Source of the DNA: Calycina herbarum
Lineage: Eukaryota; Ascomycota; Leotiomycetes; Helotiales; Pezizellaceae
Length of the DNA stretch: 64,000 bases
Direction: 5' to 3'
NCBI GenBank assembly: GCA_001414485.1
Contig: LLEY01000137.1
Span: 1-64,000, forward strand
Positions 19,661 through 30,985 of the stretch are shown piece by piece. Position numbers and translations under genes: made by a program. Under the pieces are notes generated by a model. The model searched no databases. It was given only the letters and a program-made list of their open reading frames with translations, and was not told the DNA's origin. Each line of letters begins with the position of its first letter. Positions within the stretch are counted from its first letter, which is position 1.

Positions 19661-21995
19661 ATGCCAATTGCACCTCCTCTCAGTCAGGGTTGGGGGTATG
19701 GAATCGTCTTGGGATTGGGCGCGGTTTTCGCGTTTGGTATGGTGAGTTTAGCTTTCCTCACAGCTCCAATTTTTCTCCAATTGCTAATGGTTGATATTAG
19801 ATTCTCGTTACCTGGATCCTCAAGCGTTACAACCATGAGCTCCAAACTTCGGAAATGTTCAGTACCGCGGGAAGAACAGTGAAATCGGGATTGGTCGCTT
19901 CTGCTGTGGTTTCTAGTTGGACTTGGGCTGCAACACTTCTCCAAAGTTCGGGTATTGCATACAGATATGGTGTTTCGGGTCCTTTCTGGTATGCCAGCGG
20001 TGCTACCGTTCAGATTTTATTGTTTGCTACTATTGCCATTGAGTTGAAGAGAAGGGCACCAAACGCCCACGTAAGTTGCCCCTCGTGCCTAAACTCATAA
20101 GTAGAAACTAACCAAGTTGGTTTCAGACTTTCCTCGAAATTATCAAGGCCAGATATGGTGTCTACGCTCACATCACGTTCACGGTTTTCGGTTTAATGAC
20201 AAACATCCTTGTCACTGCCATGCTGTTGACTGGTGGTTCTGCTGTCGTGAACTCCTTGACTGGAATGCCCACAGCTGCTGCTTGCTTCTTGTTGCCATTG
20301 GGTGTGGCTATGTACACAATGTTTGGAGGAATCAAGGCTACTTTCCTCACGGATTGGGTAAGAAGAATCTTCCAATTCTCTGGAAATCTTCTAATACAAT
20401 TTAGGTGCATACATTCATCCTCTTGATAATTATCATCATCTTCTCCCTCGTCACCTACGCAACCAGCGATATTCTCGGCTCGCCCAAGGCCGTCTTCGAC
20501 CTTTTGGTAAAGGCTGCCGCAGATCATCCGGTCGAAGGAAACGCTGGTGGAAGTTACTTGACTATGCAATCTACTGAGGGAGCTATTTTCTTCGTCATCA
20601 ACATTGTTGGAAACTTCGGAACGTAAGTTTACTCTCTCGCCCACCCACTTAACAAAGCTAACTCACACCAGTGTCTTCCTCGATAATGGTTACTACAACA
20701 AAGCAATTGCTGCTTCCCCAGTCCACGCCCTCCCAGGTTACATCATGGGTGGTATCTCCTGGTTCGCCATCCCATGGCTCATGGCAACTACAATGGGTCT
20801 CGCAGCTCTCGCCTTGGAAGGCAACCCAGCATTCCCAACATTTCCCCACCGAATGGATGATGCCGATGTCTCCGCCGGACTCGTCGTTCCATATGCTGCA
20901 GTTGCACTTCTCGGACAAGGTGGTGCCGTAGCAGTTTTGCTCATCGTCTTCATGGCCGTCACATCTGCCAGTTCCGCAGAATTGATTGCTGTATCATCCA
21001 TTTTCACCTATGATATCTACCAAACATACTTCAACCCTGGTGCTAGCGGAAAGAAACTGATCTACATGTCTCACGCTATGGTCGTTGGATTTGGATTATT
21101 CATGGCTGCTTTCTCAGTCGGACGTACGTTACCCCGCCCCCCTCTCCAACACCAAACAAAACTAACTCACAATACAGTCTTCTACGCCGGTATCTCAATG
21201 GGCTACCTCTACGTAATGATGGGCGTGATAATCTCCTCAGCCGTCATCCCCGCAACCCTAACAATAATGTGGAAAGGCCAAAATAAATGGGCCGCAACCC
21301 TCACTCCCCCTCTCGGTTTAGCATGTGCCCTCATCGCCTGGCTCGTAACAGCCTCCAAGACATGCGGGAAACTAGACGTCACTTGTACTGGCTCTAATAA
21401 TCCTATGTTGGCAGGAAACGTCATGGCTCTTCTCTCCCCCTTGATTTTCACACCGATTTTCACACTCATCTTTGGAGTCGATAACTACGACTGGCTCTCC
21501 ATGGCCGCAATCCGCAAAGGCGACGACCATGATCTTGCTGCTGAGGCACACATCGATCTCGAGCTCGTCCCCGGAGAACGCGCACACACCGCGGACGACG
21601 ACGCTGAGGAACAAACTAAACTCCTTCGTGCCTCCAAGATTGCAAAAATCACAACCGTGGTCCTAACACTCGCACTCCTTATCTTGTGGCCTATGCCAAT
21701 GTACGGCTCCGGCTACATCTTTTCCGAGAAATTCTTCACGGGATGGGTTGTCGTGGGTATTCTTTGGATTTTTGGAAGTTTGTTCTGTGTGGGTGTTTAT
21801 CCGGTTTGGGAGGGACGCGCGGGGTTGGCGTATACTTTCAAGGCTATCTTTTTGGATATGACAGGGAAGAAACATCCTGGTGCTTATCACTCAAGCACAG
21901 CTACGTATGTTGAGGGGAAGGAAGCGGGAGAGGCTACGCCGCCTGAGATTGTGGTGGGCGAGAAGGGGGGAGAGACCGTCGAGGTCTCGAAGTAG
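19661..21995 (+). CDS. DUR3: Urea active transporter, sodium:solute symporter family, 689 aa, 6 exons
   Basis: Exons 19661-19741, 19801-20070, 20127-20357, 20405-20622, 20672-21123 and 21178-21995 splice in frame; introns are 47-59 bp. The protein matches DUR3 throughout: [13 protein letters not shown] at the N-terminus, [78 protein letters not shown] and [15 protein letters not shown]. About 14-15 hydrophobic segments are expected. The loop after residue 540 is acidic, and the last 45 residues form a charged cytoplasmic tail. It imports urea at the plasma membrane, proton-coupled in fungi, and also polyamines in yeast. Length is in the usual range. Related nitrogen uptake: the permease at 42639. 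Confidence 0.93.
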
Positions 21996-23502
21996 GGGGT
22001 TGATGAGTTGTGGGTTGAGTAGGGCGAGTCTTTTGGGGTAGGGTGCGGTGCGGTGGTGTTGAGAGGAAACTATGATACCATCTTTACTTTACTGTTTTTG
22101 TTGCTTGGGTTCTGTTTAGGCGGTTAGGGTAGATTATAAATATACAGGAAGAACTACTACAAGTTACTTTTGACTCTGTTCCAAGAATGTATTCATGTGG
22201 ATGATGAGTTTGCTTCATTTCAAACTTTCTTCACTTTCTTTTTTCGGGCCTTCCGGTTATTAATGGAGTCTAAAGGGTGAAGTATTGTCCCCAAGTGATA
22301 ATTTCCTATTACAACTAAATCTTCGTACTCCTTTTTGACAAGGGTTAGTTACTGTAACGCTCTGAGTATATGAAATACTCATTAGCTTCCGGGAATATAT
22401 AATCAAGAGATTAAAGAGTAAGTACAAACTCCTTTTGTACGGAAAGAACCTAGGAATGCGATGCCTGTATGAGCACTGTATTAAGTGATTGAATGATGTT
22501 TGAGAGCTTGGGATGGAATTGGAAGGGTAGTGGTTTCTTCCATTGAGTGAAGTTTGTTTACTTCTATAAGATTTTATAATTGCTTGCGCTGTAGGTGAAC
22601 TTTATCTATTAATTGTAATTGTTTTAAATATTTGAAACAATTGGATTGAGTGAGTATAGGGAGATAGGATAGATGAGAAAACTATATTTTGGTTTCTTAT
22701 GTTGATAGAGTAAGTCTTATGTTTTAGTTTTATTGTTCCAACTGGTTTGTAACATTCTTAATCTAGTCAGAATAATGGCGAGCACTGTTATGTTTTCTAG
22801 AATATCTCGCTCTAAGAGTCGATGATAACGAGTCGATTCTAGCACCCAAACGCTGATGCTTCGCGAAACTATCAACCTCCAAAGGAAGTCGCAAAAATAC
22901 GAAAAAAATCTAAAAGCTCTCCTCTGGTGCTGATTAGTATTTCCTCTGAGTGTTGTATCTTTTTATTTACTGGTTGTTGTGAATTGCTTGATTTTGTAGC
23001 TCCGGTGAGGGTGGAAAATTCGCGATGCTTTGGATAAATAAGGAGGTTGGTTAAAGCCGAGTAATTCCATCCCCAACCGTCCGTGGGATTTACATACCTT
23101 TGATCCTCTTCCTCCAGCCTTCTACTAATACTTCATTCCATACCCATTCATCATTCGAATCTCCTGGGGCCGAATAACATACTTCAGTTTCCGCTAACCA
23201 AGCAGGTATGAATAGTTTTGGGAATATGGTGCGAAAGAGTCACAATGCGCCATCATCGGCTGTGTAAAGCACGGTTCATATTCAGCTGCCCTTCACCAAA
23301 ATGAGCAATTATGAATTGAGTCAGTTCTTCGTCAACCCAAGGCTGGTGATCTTGCTCATCTGATTACAGTGCACTGAGCACCACCATATGTTGTCACGAT
23401 GGCGAATGATATCTTTGTCAAAGTTCATCTTGAATTTTAGCCTCAATTCCCCCAGATGAACGCACAATCTTTTCCACCTAGCCTTCGGCATATCAACTCC
23501 TC
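21996..23502. other. 1.5-kb intergenic region, nothing recognised
   Basis: 3' flank of the urea transporter, then AT-rich sequence. No supported gene or repeat. Confidence 0.4.
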
Positions 23503-24105
23503 GTGGAAGCCCGAGGGCTCGAGACCGTATCTAAAGAACGAGTTCGAGGGCGACGATTCATCGCACGCATAAAATCATTGAGCGATGGACTTGCGCCCTA
23601 TTTTAAAGTTGTGGACATATTGGTCTCTTCACACCCGGGGTATTTAGCTCTCGTCTGGGGTGCTTTTGGACTTTTCTTGCAGGTTAGAAATGATCAGAAT
23701 TCGGAGTTGAAAGTTTGCTCACAAATAAATAATAATAGTTAGCTAGCAATTATACGACATTTTTTGACAAGCTCATGCGGATTTGGAAACCTCTTGCGAC
23801 CCAACTTCCACAGTATAACTTGATTATTGAACCCTATGAGGAACAGAATTTGGACAAGTTCACACAGCAAATAAAACCATCTTTGGGCGGGATGTATGTT
23901 GATATATTCCAGTTTATGCAAAGTGTTGCTCGTGTTTTTACGAGGACAGAGGGCAGTAAGTTTTCTCTCATATGAGCCAAAGCTTCAGATTAAAACATCG
24001 TCCACTGGTCATGACAAGCTTAGCTTTGCAGCCTTTTCATACACGTTTTACCGAAATAATACAGCGGATGGCCCTTCACCGTGAAATATAAAGGAAATCC
24101 TCCAG
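23503..24105 (+). pseudogene. Fragment of a NACHT/ankyrin-type protein N-terminus (DUF7708-like)
   Basis: 23530-23682 encodes RRFIARIKSLSDGLAPYFKV and HPGYLALVWGAFGLFLQ. After a 56-bp GT-AG intron (23683-23738) the frame continues with NYTTFFDKLMRIWKPLATQL, then LPQYNLIIEPYEEQN and DIFQFMQSVARVFTRTEG. This pattern matches the helical region that precedes NACHT or ankyrin modules in many fungal NLR-like proteins. After 23955 the frame breaks: PFHTRFTEIIQRMALHRE appears in another frame and is followed by a stop. There is no ATG start and no NTPase domain, so this is a remnant. The family assignment is from memory of the motif. Confidence 0.55.
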
Positions 24106-24192
24106 CTCTGGAAAATTTGTTGAAATCGAACCCAAATTACCTGTCAACAACACTCTACGGATTGATTCCCATCTAGGGTTCGCTCAAGAGCA

Positions 24193-24711
24193 GGCGGGAT
24201 TTAGCACCAACGGAGCTCGTCAGTGGTTTTTCACTGTTAGGTTTCGGGTCGATGTGAAATTCATGCTCAAGATTCATTTTCTTTGGCTGGAGGCTGTTGC
24301 AAAGCTGGAAGCGGTTAAGGGCTTGATTTTTAGTTTGGTTTATCAACCTGTTACAAAGGTTACTTCCACCGGATCCCTGGCTCATGGTCCAAAATCTTTG
24401 GGTTAAAAGTTACGGATGGTCCTTTTGTTGTATGTCTTCTAAATGCTGTACACGCAAACCCAGAGGACGACGCTTTGGTGTCATCCACTGCTGTCAATTT
24501 GACTCAGCAGATAGATGAGCTTGCTGATGTGAGTGGGGTAGAAACACAGTACAGATTTCTCAACTATGCTTACAAAACATAGAAGGTCCTGGAAGGTTAT
24601 GGTGTTGACAATGTTGAAAGGTTAAAGGCTGTAGGCGAGAAACATGACACTAAGGGTTTCTTTCAGAAGATAATTCTGGGCGGTTTCAAAATTTCTCAAG
24701 TTGCTGTCTGA
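24193..24711 (+). pseudogene. C-terminal fragment of an FAD-linked oxidoreductase
   Basis: Several frames read the end of a PCMH-type FAD oxidase: VAKLEAVKGLIFSLVYQPVT, then after a frameshift VTDGPFVVCLLNAVHANPEDD, RFLNYAYKT, an in-frame TAG at 24580-24582, then GYGVDNVERLKAV and HDTKGFFQKIILGGFKISQ ending in TGA at 24709-24711. The Y-G-xxN and GFFQK-x-x-GGFK motifs are typical of the substrate-domain end of berberine-bridge-like or 6-hydroxynicotine-oxidase-like enzymes. The FAD-binding half is absent, so the fragment is non-functional. Confidence 0.6.
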
Positions 24712-25445
24712 TGCTCTCTTCCCCTGCAAGTTATGGTTCTAAACTCATGTAGAGAAATGACATGATGCTTCTTTTACTAAATTTACACAAACTCATGCAC
24801 AATTGACCGTCGCCCTGCTTCCTATAGAGCTTTTTTGTTCCATCTCCGTTAAGGTGTCAATAAGGTTGTTCAAATAAAAAAATTCCAAGAGAGCATAAAT
24901 CTCTGCTCGAAGTGTACATTTTTATAGGCTTTCTGAGAAGTCAAAAGAATGAATAGCCAGGCGAAGTCGTCATCAGAAGTTTTCAACCAAAGTGATGCTT
25001 GACAAAATATGAAAAAGGCATGCTTGTGGGCGCTGCTGACACCTTTCGCCTAGCGTAGCTCACGCCCAAAAAGATTGGCGCCCTTGTTTGCTTATACTCA
25101 TCCCACATCTTCAACTTCAAGGTCTGTACTCAAACCAAAACACCTAGTGCCGAGGATCAACTCAGCTTGACTTTGTTCCCAATCGCAACAAAAAATATTG
25201 TTGGCGTTCGTTCCACTTACCAACAAACGTGCTTTAGAGTGATTGGCTACCACCAAAAAAACCCAACATACCAACCAATAAAGTAAGCAGATAAGCATAT
25301 GCATCCTTCTCGTAAAAGTGTTGTTGTTGAAAACTTTAGCCGGTACAGTGTCTGGGAAAGTACTTATAGCCATCGCCACCTTGAAAAAATGAGAAAAACC
25401 AGTAGAGAAACGATCTCAATTCTTTTCGCGACGAACCGAACCATC
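24712..25445. other. Intergenic, nothing recognised
   Basis: 730 bp upstream of the reductase gene. The gene's frame is open back to 25299 without a better start. Confidence 0.4.
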
Positions 25446-26668
25446 ATGTGTTCCAAGCAAGCTCTCGTCTTCGGCGCGTCCGGCATTTCTGGCTGGGCCA
25501 TAACAAGAACTTGTCTTTCTTACCCACCGGCTCAATCGACCTTCACTCGCGTCCTCGCACTAGCAAACAAATCTTTAGACAAAGAGTGTTTCCACCTCCC
25601 CCAGGAAGATTTGGAAAGACTCGAAGTCTACAGTGGAATCGATTTGACATCAGGAGTAGCGAATGTTGTTCAGAAGCTTCAACAAATAAACGAGATCGAA
25701 AAGGTAACACACGTTTTTTATACCGGTAGGTGCCACCACTGCTACTCAGTAAAGCTTACTAACCGAGCTGCACAGCTTACACCGCTCACGGAACCGATTT
25801 CCAAACCCTCAAGAAAGCCAATGTTGGAATCCTAGAAACTGCGTTACGGGCAATCACCAATCTTTGTCCCAACCTCGAGTGCTGGACCCTCCAAACAGGC
25901 GGAAAAACCTACGGAGTGGAGTTTTACGGCCAACCCGGCGTTCAATGGGATCTACCCCTCAAAGAAACTGCACCACGAATCCCCGAACCATACGCGTCCA
26001 ACATTTTCTACTACCCCCAAATAGATTTCATGGATTCTGAAAGTAAGGGCAAGTCATGGAAATATTGCCAGATTCGCCCTGATGTTATCATGGGTCATGC
26101 TCCACGACCAAATGGCATAGGATTCTTGCACGCTCTTGGCATCCTTTTGTCAATGTATGCTTCTGTTGAGGGCAAAGGGGTTGAAATTCCTTTTCCCGGC
26201 AACGAGTTGAGTTGGAAAGCCAAAAGGAGTGATACTTCTCAAGATATCCTTGCAAAATTCCATCTCTTTGCCAGCTTGCACCCCGATCAGGTCGCTGGAA
26301 AGACTATCAATGTCGCGGATGAAGAATTTACGACTTGGGAAAATCTCTGGCCGGAAGTGTGTGCTTATTTTGGATTGAAAGGTGTTGGTCCCAGTTTTGC
26401 AAAAGAAGGGAAACTCAATGGTGTGGAATGGGTCATGGCACAAAAAGATAACTGGGATGCGTGGGTTGATAGTAATGGGCTCAAGCAAGGCTTTGTTGAG
26501 AATTCCAGCTGGGATATTTTAGGTGCTGTATTCGCTTGGGTTGTTTTTGATAAGCAGTACGATCTTACCGTTTCAAGGGAGTTGGGGTTCAAGGAGAGTG
26601 CTCCAACTATTGAGGGGTATATTACAGCCTTCAATCGAATGAAGGAGGCTAAAATTATTCCTGCTTAG
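25446..26668 (+). CDS. PRISE-like NAD(P)-dependent reductase (SDR fold), 390 aa, 2 exons
   Basis: Exons 25446-25725 and 25776-26668, intron 50 bp with a CTAAC branch site. The start is the ATG directly before the Rossmann strand; ALVFGASGISGW (residues 6-17) is the dinucleotide-binding turn. FYTAYTAHGTDF, WTLQTGGKTYG, NIFYYPQIDF (with the Tyr of the PRISE active site) and the IRPDVIMGHAP strand follow, and the C-terminus contains EGYITAFNRMKEAKIIP. Plant relatives are progesterone 5-beta-reductases and iridoid synthases acting on activated enones; the fungal substrate is unknown. No signal or membrane segment is seen. An upstream Met in the same frame lacks conservation and is rejected. Confidence 0.85.
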
Positions 26669-27785
26669 GTGCGGAGGAAATCTTGGTTCTTGTAGAACCT
26701 ACATCTCAGAAGCGAATTGGTAGTGACGTATTTCTTACAATTCATTTTTGTATTCGAACCAGCGAGCAAACTCAGTCATTTTTCTCGCTTAGAAGCAAAC
26801 GAGTGATTTTTCCACTATGGGCATGTAAATACCCATTGGTGCATTCTGAATTTGTAGGATTCTAGTATTTTCTCGAGATTACTTGAAATAATATGGTTAA
26901 AATCCTGGCAGGTAGGTCCCTATACCTACTCAGTGGGTAGGTCGAAGAGGCAGAGGTCTTGTCATGTGACGTATGGCCAATCAAGCTGCTTCCGTTTTCC
27001 CACGCAGTCTAAGTACTTCATTTCTTTGGAAATCAAGATAGCTTGTTGTTTGAAATCGCAAGAAGGGCAGCTAAGAAGGCAAAAATGAGAATCCCACATC
27101 ACGTGCTGGGATCCTATTCGCTATCTCGCCCCATCCCGCGCCTCCACTTGTTTCTCTATTTTGTGCACGTTCAGCGCAAGCTCATTTCATTTATGAAATA
27201 TCATCTTTTCTTATGCATACAATAGTGGAGAATAATGCGCTTTGTTTCCTCGCACCTGGAGCGTTAGGCGCGATTCAAGATGTGGCGGGTGCCCTGCACT
27301 CAAAAGATTTTCTCAAGTCCTCCACTTCTCCCTTGCCTCATCAACGTCAAGTCCCAAACCAGATTACCTGCGACGAGATAACTACTCTTCCTCCTGATTC
27401 TTTTAAACTGCCTCGTCATTTCAAGGGCTGCAAATTTCCTTCATATTCCGCGTTGTTGAATTTTCTTCTTCGCACGACCAATCAGCCCACACGCTCTCAC
27501 GTGATCGCGGCCCCCTGACCGCTCCTTCCCAACCATTAATCCCAGTACGGTACCCAAATTCAGCCTCCTCGGCCTCTTTGTCGCGTTCTCTCTCTCTCTT
27601 TCAAATCCAAAGGCCGGAATCACCGTCTTGACAGATCCTTCAATTGTATATCATGCCCTCTGTACAATACTGTTGATATACGAATACAGTCTACCTCACT
27701 TTCCTTGCATATCCTTGCATATCCGGCCATCCCTTGAATTTTCTCAACCCATTTGCCAAGATTGCTTAGCATTTATTCGCCAAGC
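26669..27785. other. 1.1-kb intergenic, desaturase promoter
   Basis: No gene is supported. CCAATCA at 27479-27485 (gaccaatcag) and TCACGTGA at about 27497-27504 stand about 300 bp before the desaturase ATG. A gtaggt...acctac inverted motif is near 26912-26930. Confidence 0.4.
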
Positions 27786-29147
27786 ATGGCAACGACTTGC
27801 ACAACTAGCATCGCGACATCGAGAGCTCCAGATAAAAATGACTTTACGCCGTCAGATAATATTGTTCTCGAGGTACTTTACAAAGACCTCAATGATGCAG
27901 AAGACGAAAAAGCCAGAACTGGCAAAACCACCACTGCAGTCCAGGATGAGTCCGCAATAAATCTCCTCGAAAATCTTGCAGACCCGAAACACCCAGATTT
28001 CCAGCCAACAATATTCTCGACCTGGGATCATGACCTCAACGCTGTTCAAAGTCCTCGCAACTTCCGGGAAGCCATTTTGCAAAAGTATGTGAAATGGGCC
28101 AGGACTGTGGTTCGGCATGAAACCGATGTCGTCTTTCTCTCACATCTCATCATGTACTTTACGACGGCATTACCAAGCGCTATATATCTCTTTTACGACT
28201 TTCACTTATTACATGGATTCGCTCATATCATTTACATTGTCTGGTGCTCAGGAGGGTTTACTCTTATGATGCACAATCACATCCACAACAATGGTGTTCT
28301 GTCTAAGAAATATGCAGCATTCGATTGGACATTTCCGTACATCCTGGAACCGCTCATGGGCCACACCTGGGATTCGTACTATTATCACCACTGTAAGGCT
28401 CACCATGTCGAGGCAAATGGACCGGATGATCTTTCTACAACAATCCGATATCAACGCGATTCGATTCTGGATTTCCTTCATTACGAACTCAGGTTCTTGT
28501 TGCTCTGCTGGTTCGATTTACCCCGCTATTTTATCAGCAAGAAAAAGTACAACTTGGCTTTCCGAATCACTTGCACTGAGCAATCATCGTATGCCATGAT
28601 GTATTTTCTTGCTCGATGGAATTTCAAGCCCACCCTATTCGCCTTACTCCTGCCATTTGTGATCCTCCGGATCGGGCTCATGATCGGGAACTGGGGACAA
28701 CATGCACTTGTTGATGACGTGGACCCTGATTCGGATTTCCGTTCTAGTATTACTTTGATCGATGTACCAGTAAGTCATTCCGAAGTCCTCACGAATTTAA
28801 TGACCCTTTACTTACTCGTTACTAAGTCAAATCGCTTCTGTTTCAACGATGGTTACCACACTTCACATCATCTCAACCCACTTCGTCACTGGCGAGATCA
28901 CCCTCGAGCATTTCTTGTAGCCAAGGATCGTTATTCCAAGGAAGGAGCTCTTGTATTCCAGAACATCGATTATTTGGAAATCACTTTCCGTATCTTAACC
29001 AAGAACTACATGTATCTCGCGAAACAACTTGTACCCATGGGTGCCCAAATTGGAATGAGTCAGGAGGAATTAGCCGCCATGTTGAAATTGAAGACCCGCA
29101 AATTCAGCGAGGAAGAGATTGCGGCCAAGTTTAAAAAGCAGAGTTGA
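27786..29147 (+). CDS. Membrane fatty-acid desaturase-domain protein, 453 aa
   Basis: Single exon; the frame is open upstream but the first ATG is 27786 in good context (agcATGG). Three histidine boxes mark the di-iron membrane desaturase/hydroxylase fold: HNHIHNN (163-169), HHCKAHH (201-207) and HTSHH (358-362). GNWGQHA (301-307) adds a further His. Hydrophobic helices flank them (about 115-160, 235-250, 280-300, 330-345). There is no fused cytochrome b5. The N-terminal 80 residues and the Lys-rich C-terminus are cytosolic in character. It probably acts on a lipid chain in the ER, but the box spacing is not that of Ole1-type acyl-CoA desaturases, so the substrate and product are unknown. Confidence 0.88.
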   Translation: MATTCTTSIATSRAPDKNDFTPSDNIVLEVLYKDLNDAEDEKARTGKTTTAVQDESAINLLENLADPKHPDFQPTIFSTWDHDLNAVQSPRNFREAILQKYVKWARTVVRHETDVVFLSHLIMYFTTALPSAIYLFYDFHLLHGFAHIIYIVWCSGGFTLMMHNHIHNNGVLSKKYAAFDWTFPYILEPLMGHTWDSYYYHHCKAHHVEANGPDDLSTTIRYQRDSILDFLHYELRFLLLCWFDLPRYFISKKKYNLAFRITCTEQSSYAMMYFLARWNFKPTLFALLLPFVILRIGLMIGNWGQHALVDDVDPDSDFRSSITLIDVPVSHSEVLTNLMTLYLLVTKSNRFCFNDGYHTSHHLNPLRHWRDHPRAFLVAKDRYSKEGALVFQNIDYLEITFRILTKNYMYLAKQLVPMGAQIGMSQEELAAMLKLKTRKFSEEEIAAKFKKQS

Positions 29148-29602
29148 AGGCCGAGTCATTGTAAGAGGGTTGGAAAATTGTGTATATTTTGGTGGAAGAT
29201 AATGACTTAGATTGGCATGCGGTATATACTTTAGAGCTCTCTGCATACTTACCTTATTAACGTCCCCCACTCTTCTCAAATTTTCACAGCTGCTTGGGAA
29301 TCGATGACGATGTTCACATAATTTCGTCCTTTTCGGGGGGTTTTTCCCTATGATTTTCATACTCCCGGAACTTTGCCCCTTTATTTCCTTTTTTGAGAAT
29401 ATTTTTGTTATAGATTGAGACTGTCGCCGAGGCGGACTAGTGTCTATCGTCTCAATTTTTTAACAGCTCTCACGTGATGGCATATTTTTGCTCGTTTCTA
29501 TTTACATTTATTGCTAGAATCTCAAGATCCTTGAGGTTATTGCAATTTAGATACACGGAGCGTGGTCAAAAGACCTGTCTTGAACTCATTGCAGGTTCAG
29601 TT
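29148..29602. other. Intergenic, nothing recognised
   Basis: 455 bp of 3' flanks of two convergent genes. A small inverted repeat attgagac/gtctcaat (about 29415-29458) may be chance or a terminator-like hairpin. Confidence 0.3.
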
Positions 29603-29677
29603 TCACTTTGCCTTTATGAATCCTTTTCCCCAGATTAAAAAGAGGTTGGGATTTCGCGGCATAAGTCTCATTGTGTA

Positions 29678-30985
29678 CGAAAGGGGGTTGCCATATTTCA
29701 AGAGCCACCCCCTGTATATACAGGGGTGATTCTGCCACTTTACTAAACTATATACAGTATTTGATCTACAACAACTCCACGCCGCTTTAGTAGGGCGTTT
29801 GAGCTCCCCATCTTGCAAGAACCTTTCGAATTCTTTGAGGCATAGAGTCAATATACTTATTGAAATCCTCCGTAGTAATCTCATTATTCCAAATATCCTG
29901 TAGGGCCTCTTTTAACTGTGTAATACTCTAACCCCTGTGTGGGTTCCTATTCCGTAGTCTCTGCTTTAAAATCCGCTATACATTCTTAATAGGATTAAGA
30001 TCCGGCGAGCGAGGAGGCCAATTAAAGAGAGAATTAATATGGCATTCGAGTCTAGTAGCATTATAAAGGCCTTTGTTATGCCGTGTGTTCTTGAGGCTGT
30101 GGACTTTACTCCCATCCTCTATATAGAAGAAGCCTTGCGAGTGTCTTTCTTCAAATATACCTGCTAAAGGACCCCTTAAAATCTGTTCCTCGTACTTCTT
30201 CTGTGTGAATCCTTTACCCTGCCCTTCTATATTCAAATAGTAGAGCTCTGACTTAAAGTTGTATCCAATTGCTGCCTAGCACATAATAGAATCCTGGCCG
30301 GAGCTAAATGTAAATTGAATACAATCGAGACGCCTTCTCTCACTACGCTTTCTTAAGACCTTAACTCGTCGACGTAGGTTTGTATATGCAATTGTTTCGT
30401 CTGTGAATATGCTCTTACGCTAGTAATCTACTGACTTATCCTAATGTGCTACTGTAAAGGCGAGGCGCGCGAGTCTTTGAGCTTTCGTAAGGTATGGTTT
30501 CGAGTCAGGGAGGTGGTGGTGATACCCCTAACGAGCCTAAGCTCGTATAAGAGTGCGATACGTAGCTTTTTTAATACTACATGCTTCTTGAGCAATCGTA
30601 GTAAGTGGCAGAATACGACGATCGTAGTGCCCTGTTATCCAGGTGATCATTTGATTGATATGCTCGTCTGTAATAGTTCTTGGACGCCCTAGCTGCTTCG
30701 TAGAAGCTAGGCGGGTTCTGCGGTCGGAGCCCTCCTTCCATTTTGAAGCTGTACCCCATTTGATTCTGAGCTCTTGTGCGGCGTGTCTCTGAGAATAGCC
30801 CTTTTCTACTAACCCCCAGTACCTCGACTTCTTTGGCGTATCCCATTCGTGGCGTACTCGTCCCATTTTGCTGCTTTATAGTGTTGTGGTAGAATTGAGG
30901 GGTGGTTGGGGATGAAAAAGCAGCAGGCAGAATAACTCACCGCCCTGACAGGGGGTGGCTCTTGAAATATGGCAACCCCCTTTCG
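29678..30985 (-). mobile_element. Tc1/mariner element, 1308 bp
   Basis: 38-bp perfect inverted repeats begin cgaaagggggttgccat at both ends, with TA duplicated outside (29676-29677, 30986-30987). One transposase frame fills the minus strand. Identical ends imply a recent insertion despite point damage in the coding part. Confidence 0.92.
29816..30866 (-). pseudogene. Mariner-type transposase with seven in-frame TAG stops
   Basis: From the ATG at 30866 one frame without indels runs about 350 codons. It shows an N-terminal HTH (KGYSQRHAAQELRIKWGTAS), a GRPRTIT linker, a second HTH, FTDETI with the first catalytic Asp, FYIEDGSKVHSLKNTRHNKG with the second, and WPPRSPDLNPIKNV where the third catalytic residue should be Glu (PIENVW) but is Lys, followed by TAG in place of Trp. 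All seven internal stops are TAG, explained by CAG-to-TAG or TGG-to-TAG, as RIP predicts. It is inactive. Confidence 0.88.

Noticed and set aside
9483..29147. Secondary-metabolite cluster (P450, reductase, desaturase, FAD oxidase)
   Set aside because: The P450 and FAD oxidase are broken, there is no backbone synthase, and unrelated housekeeping-like genes lie between them.
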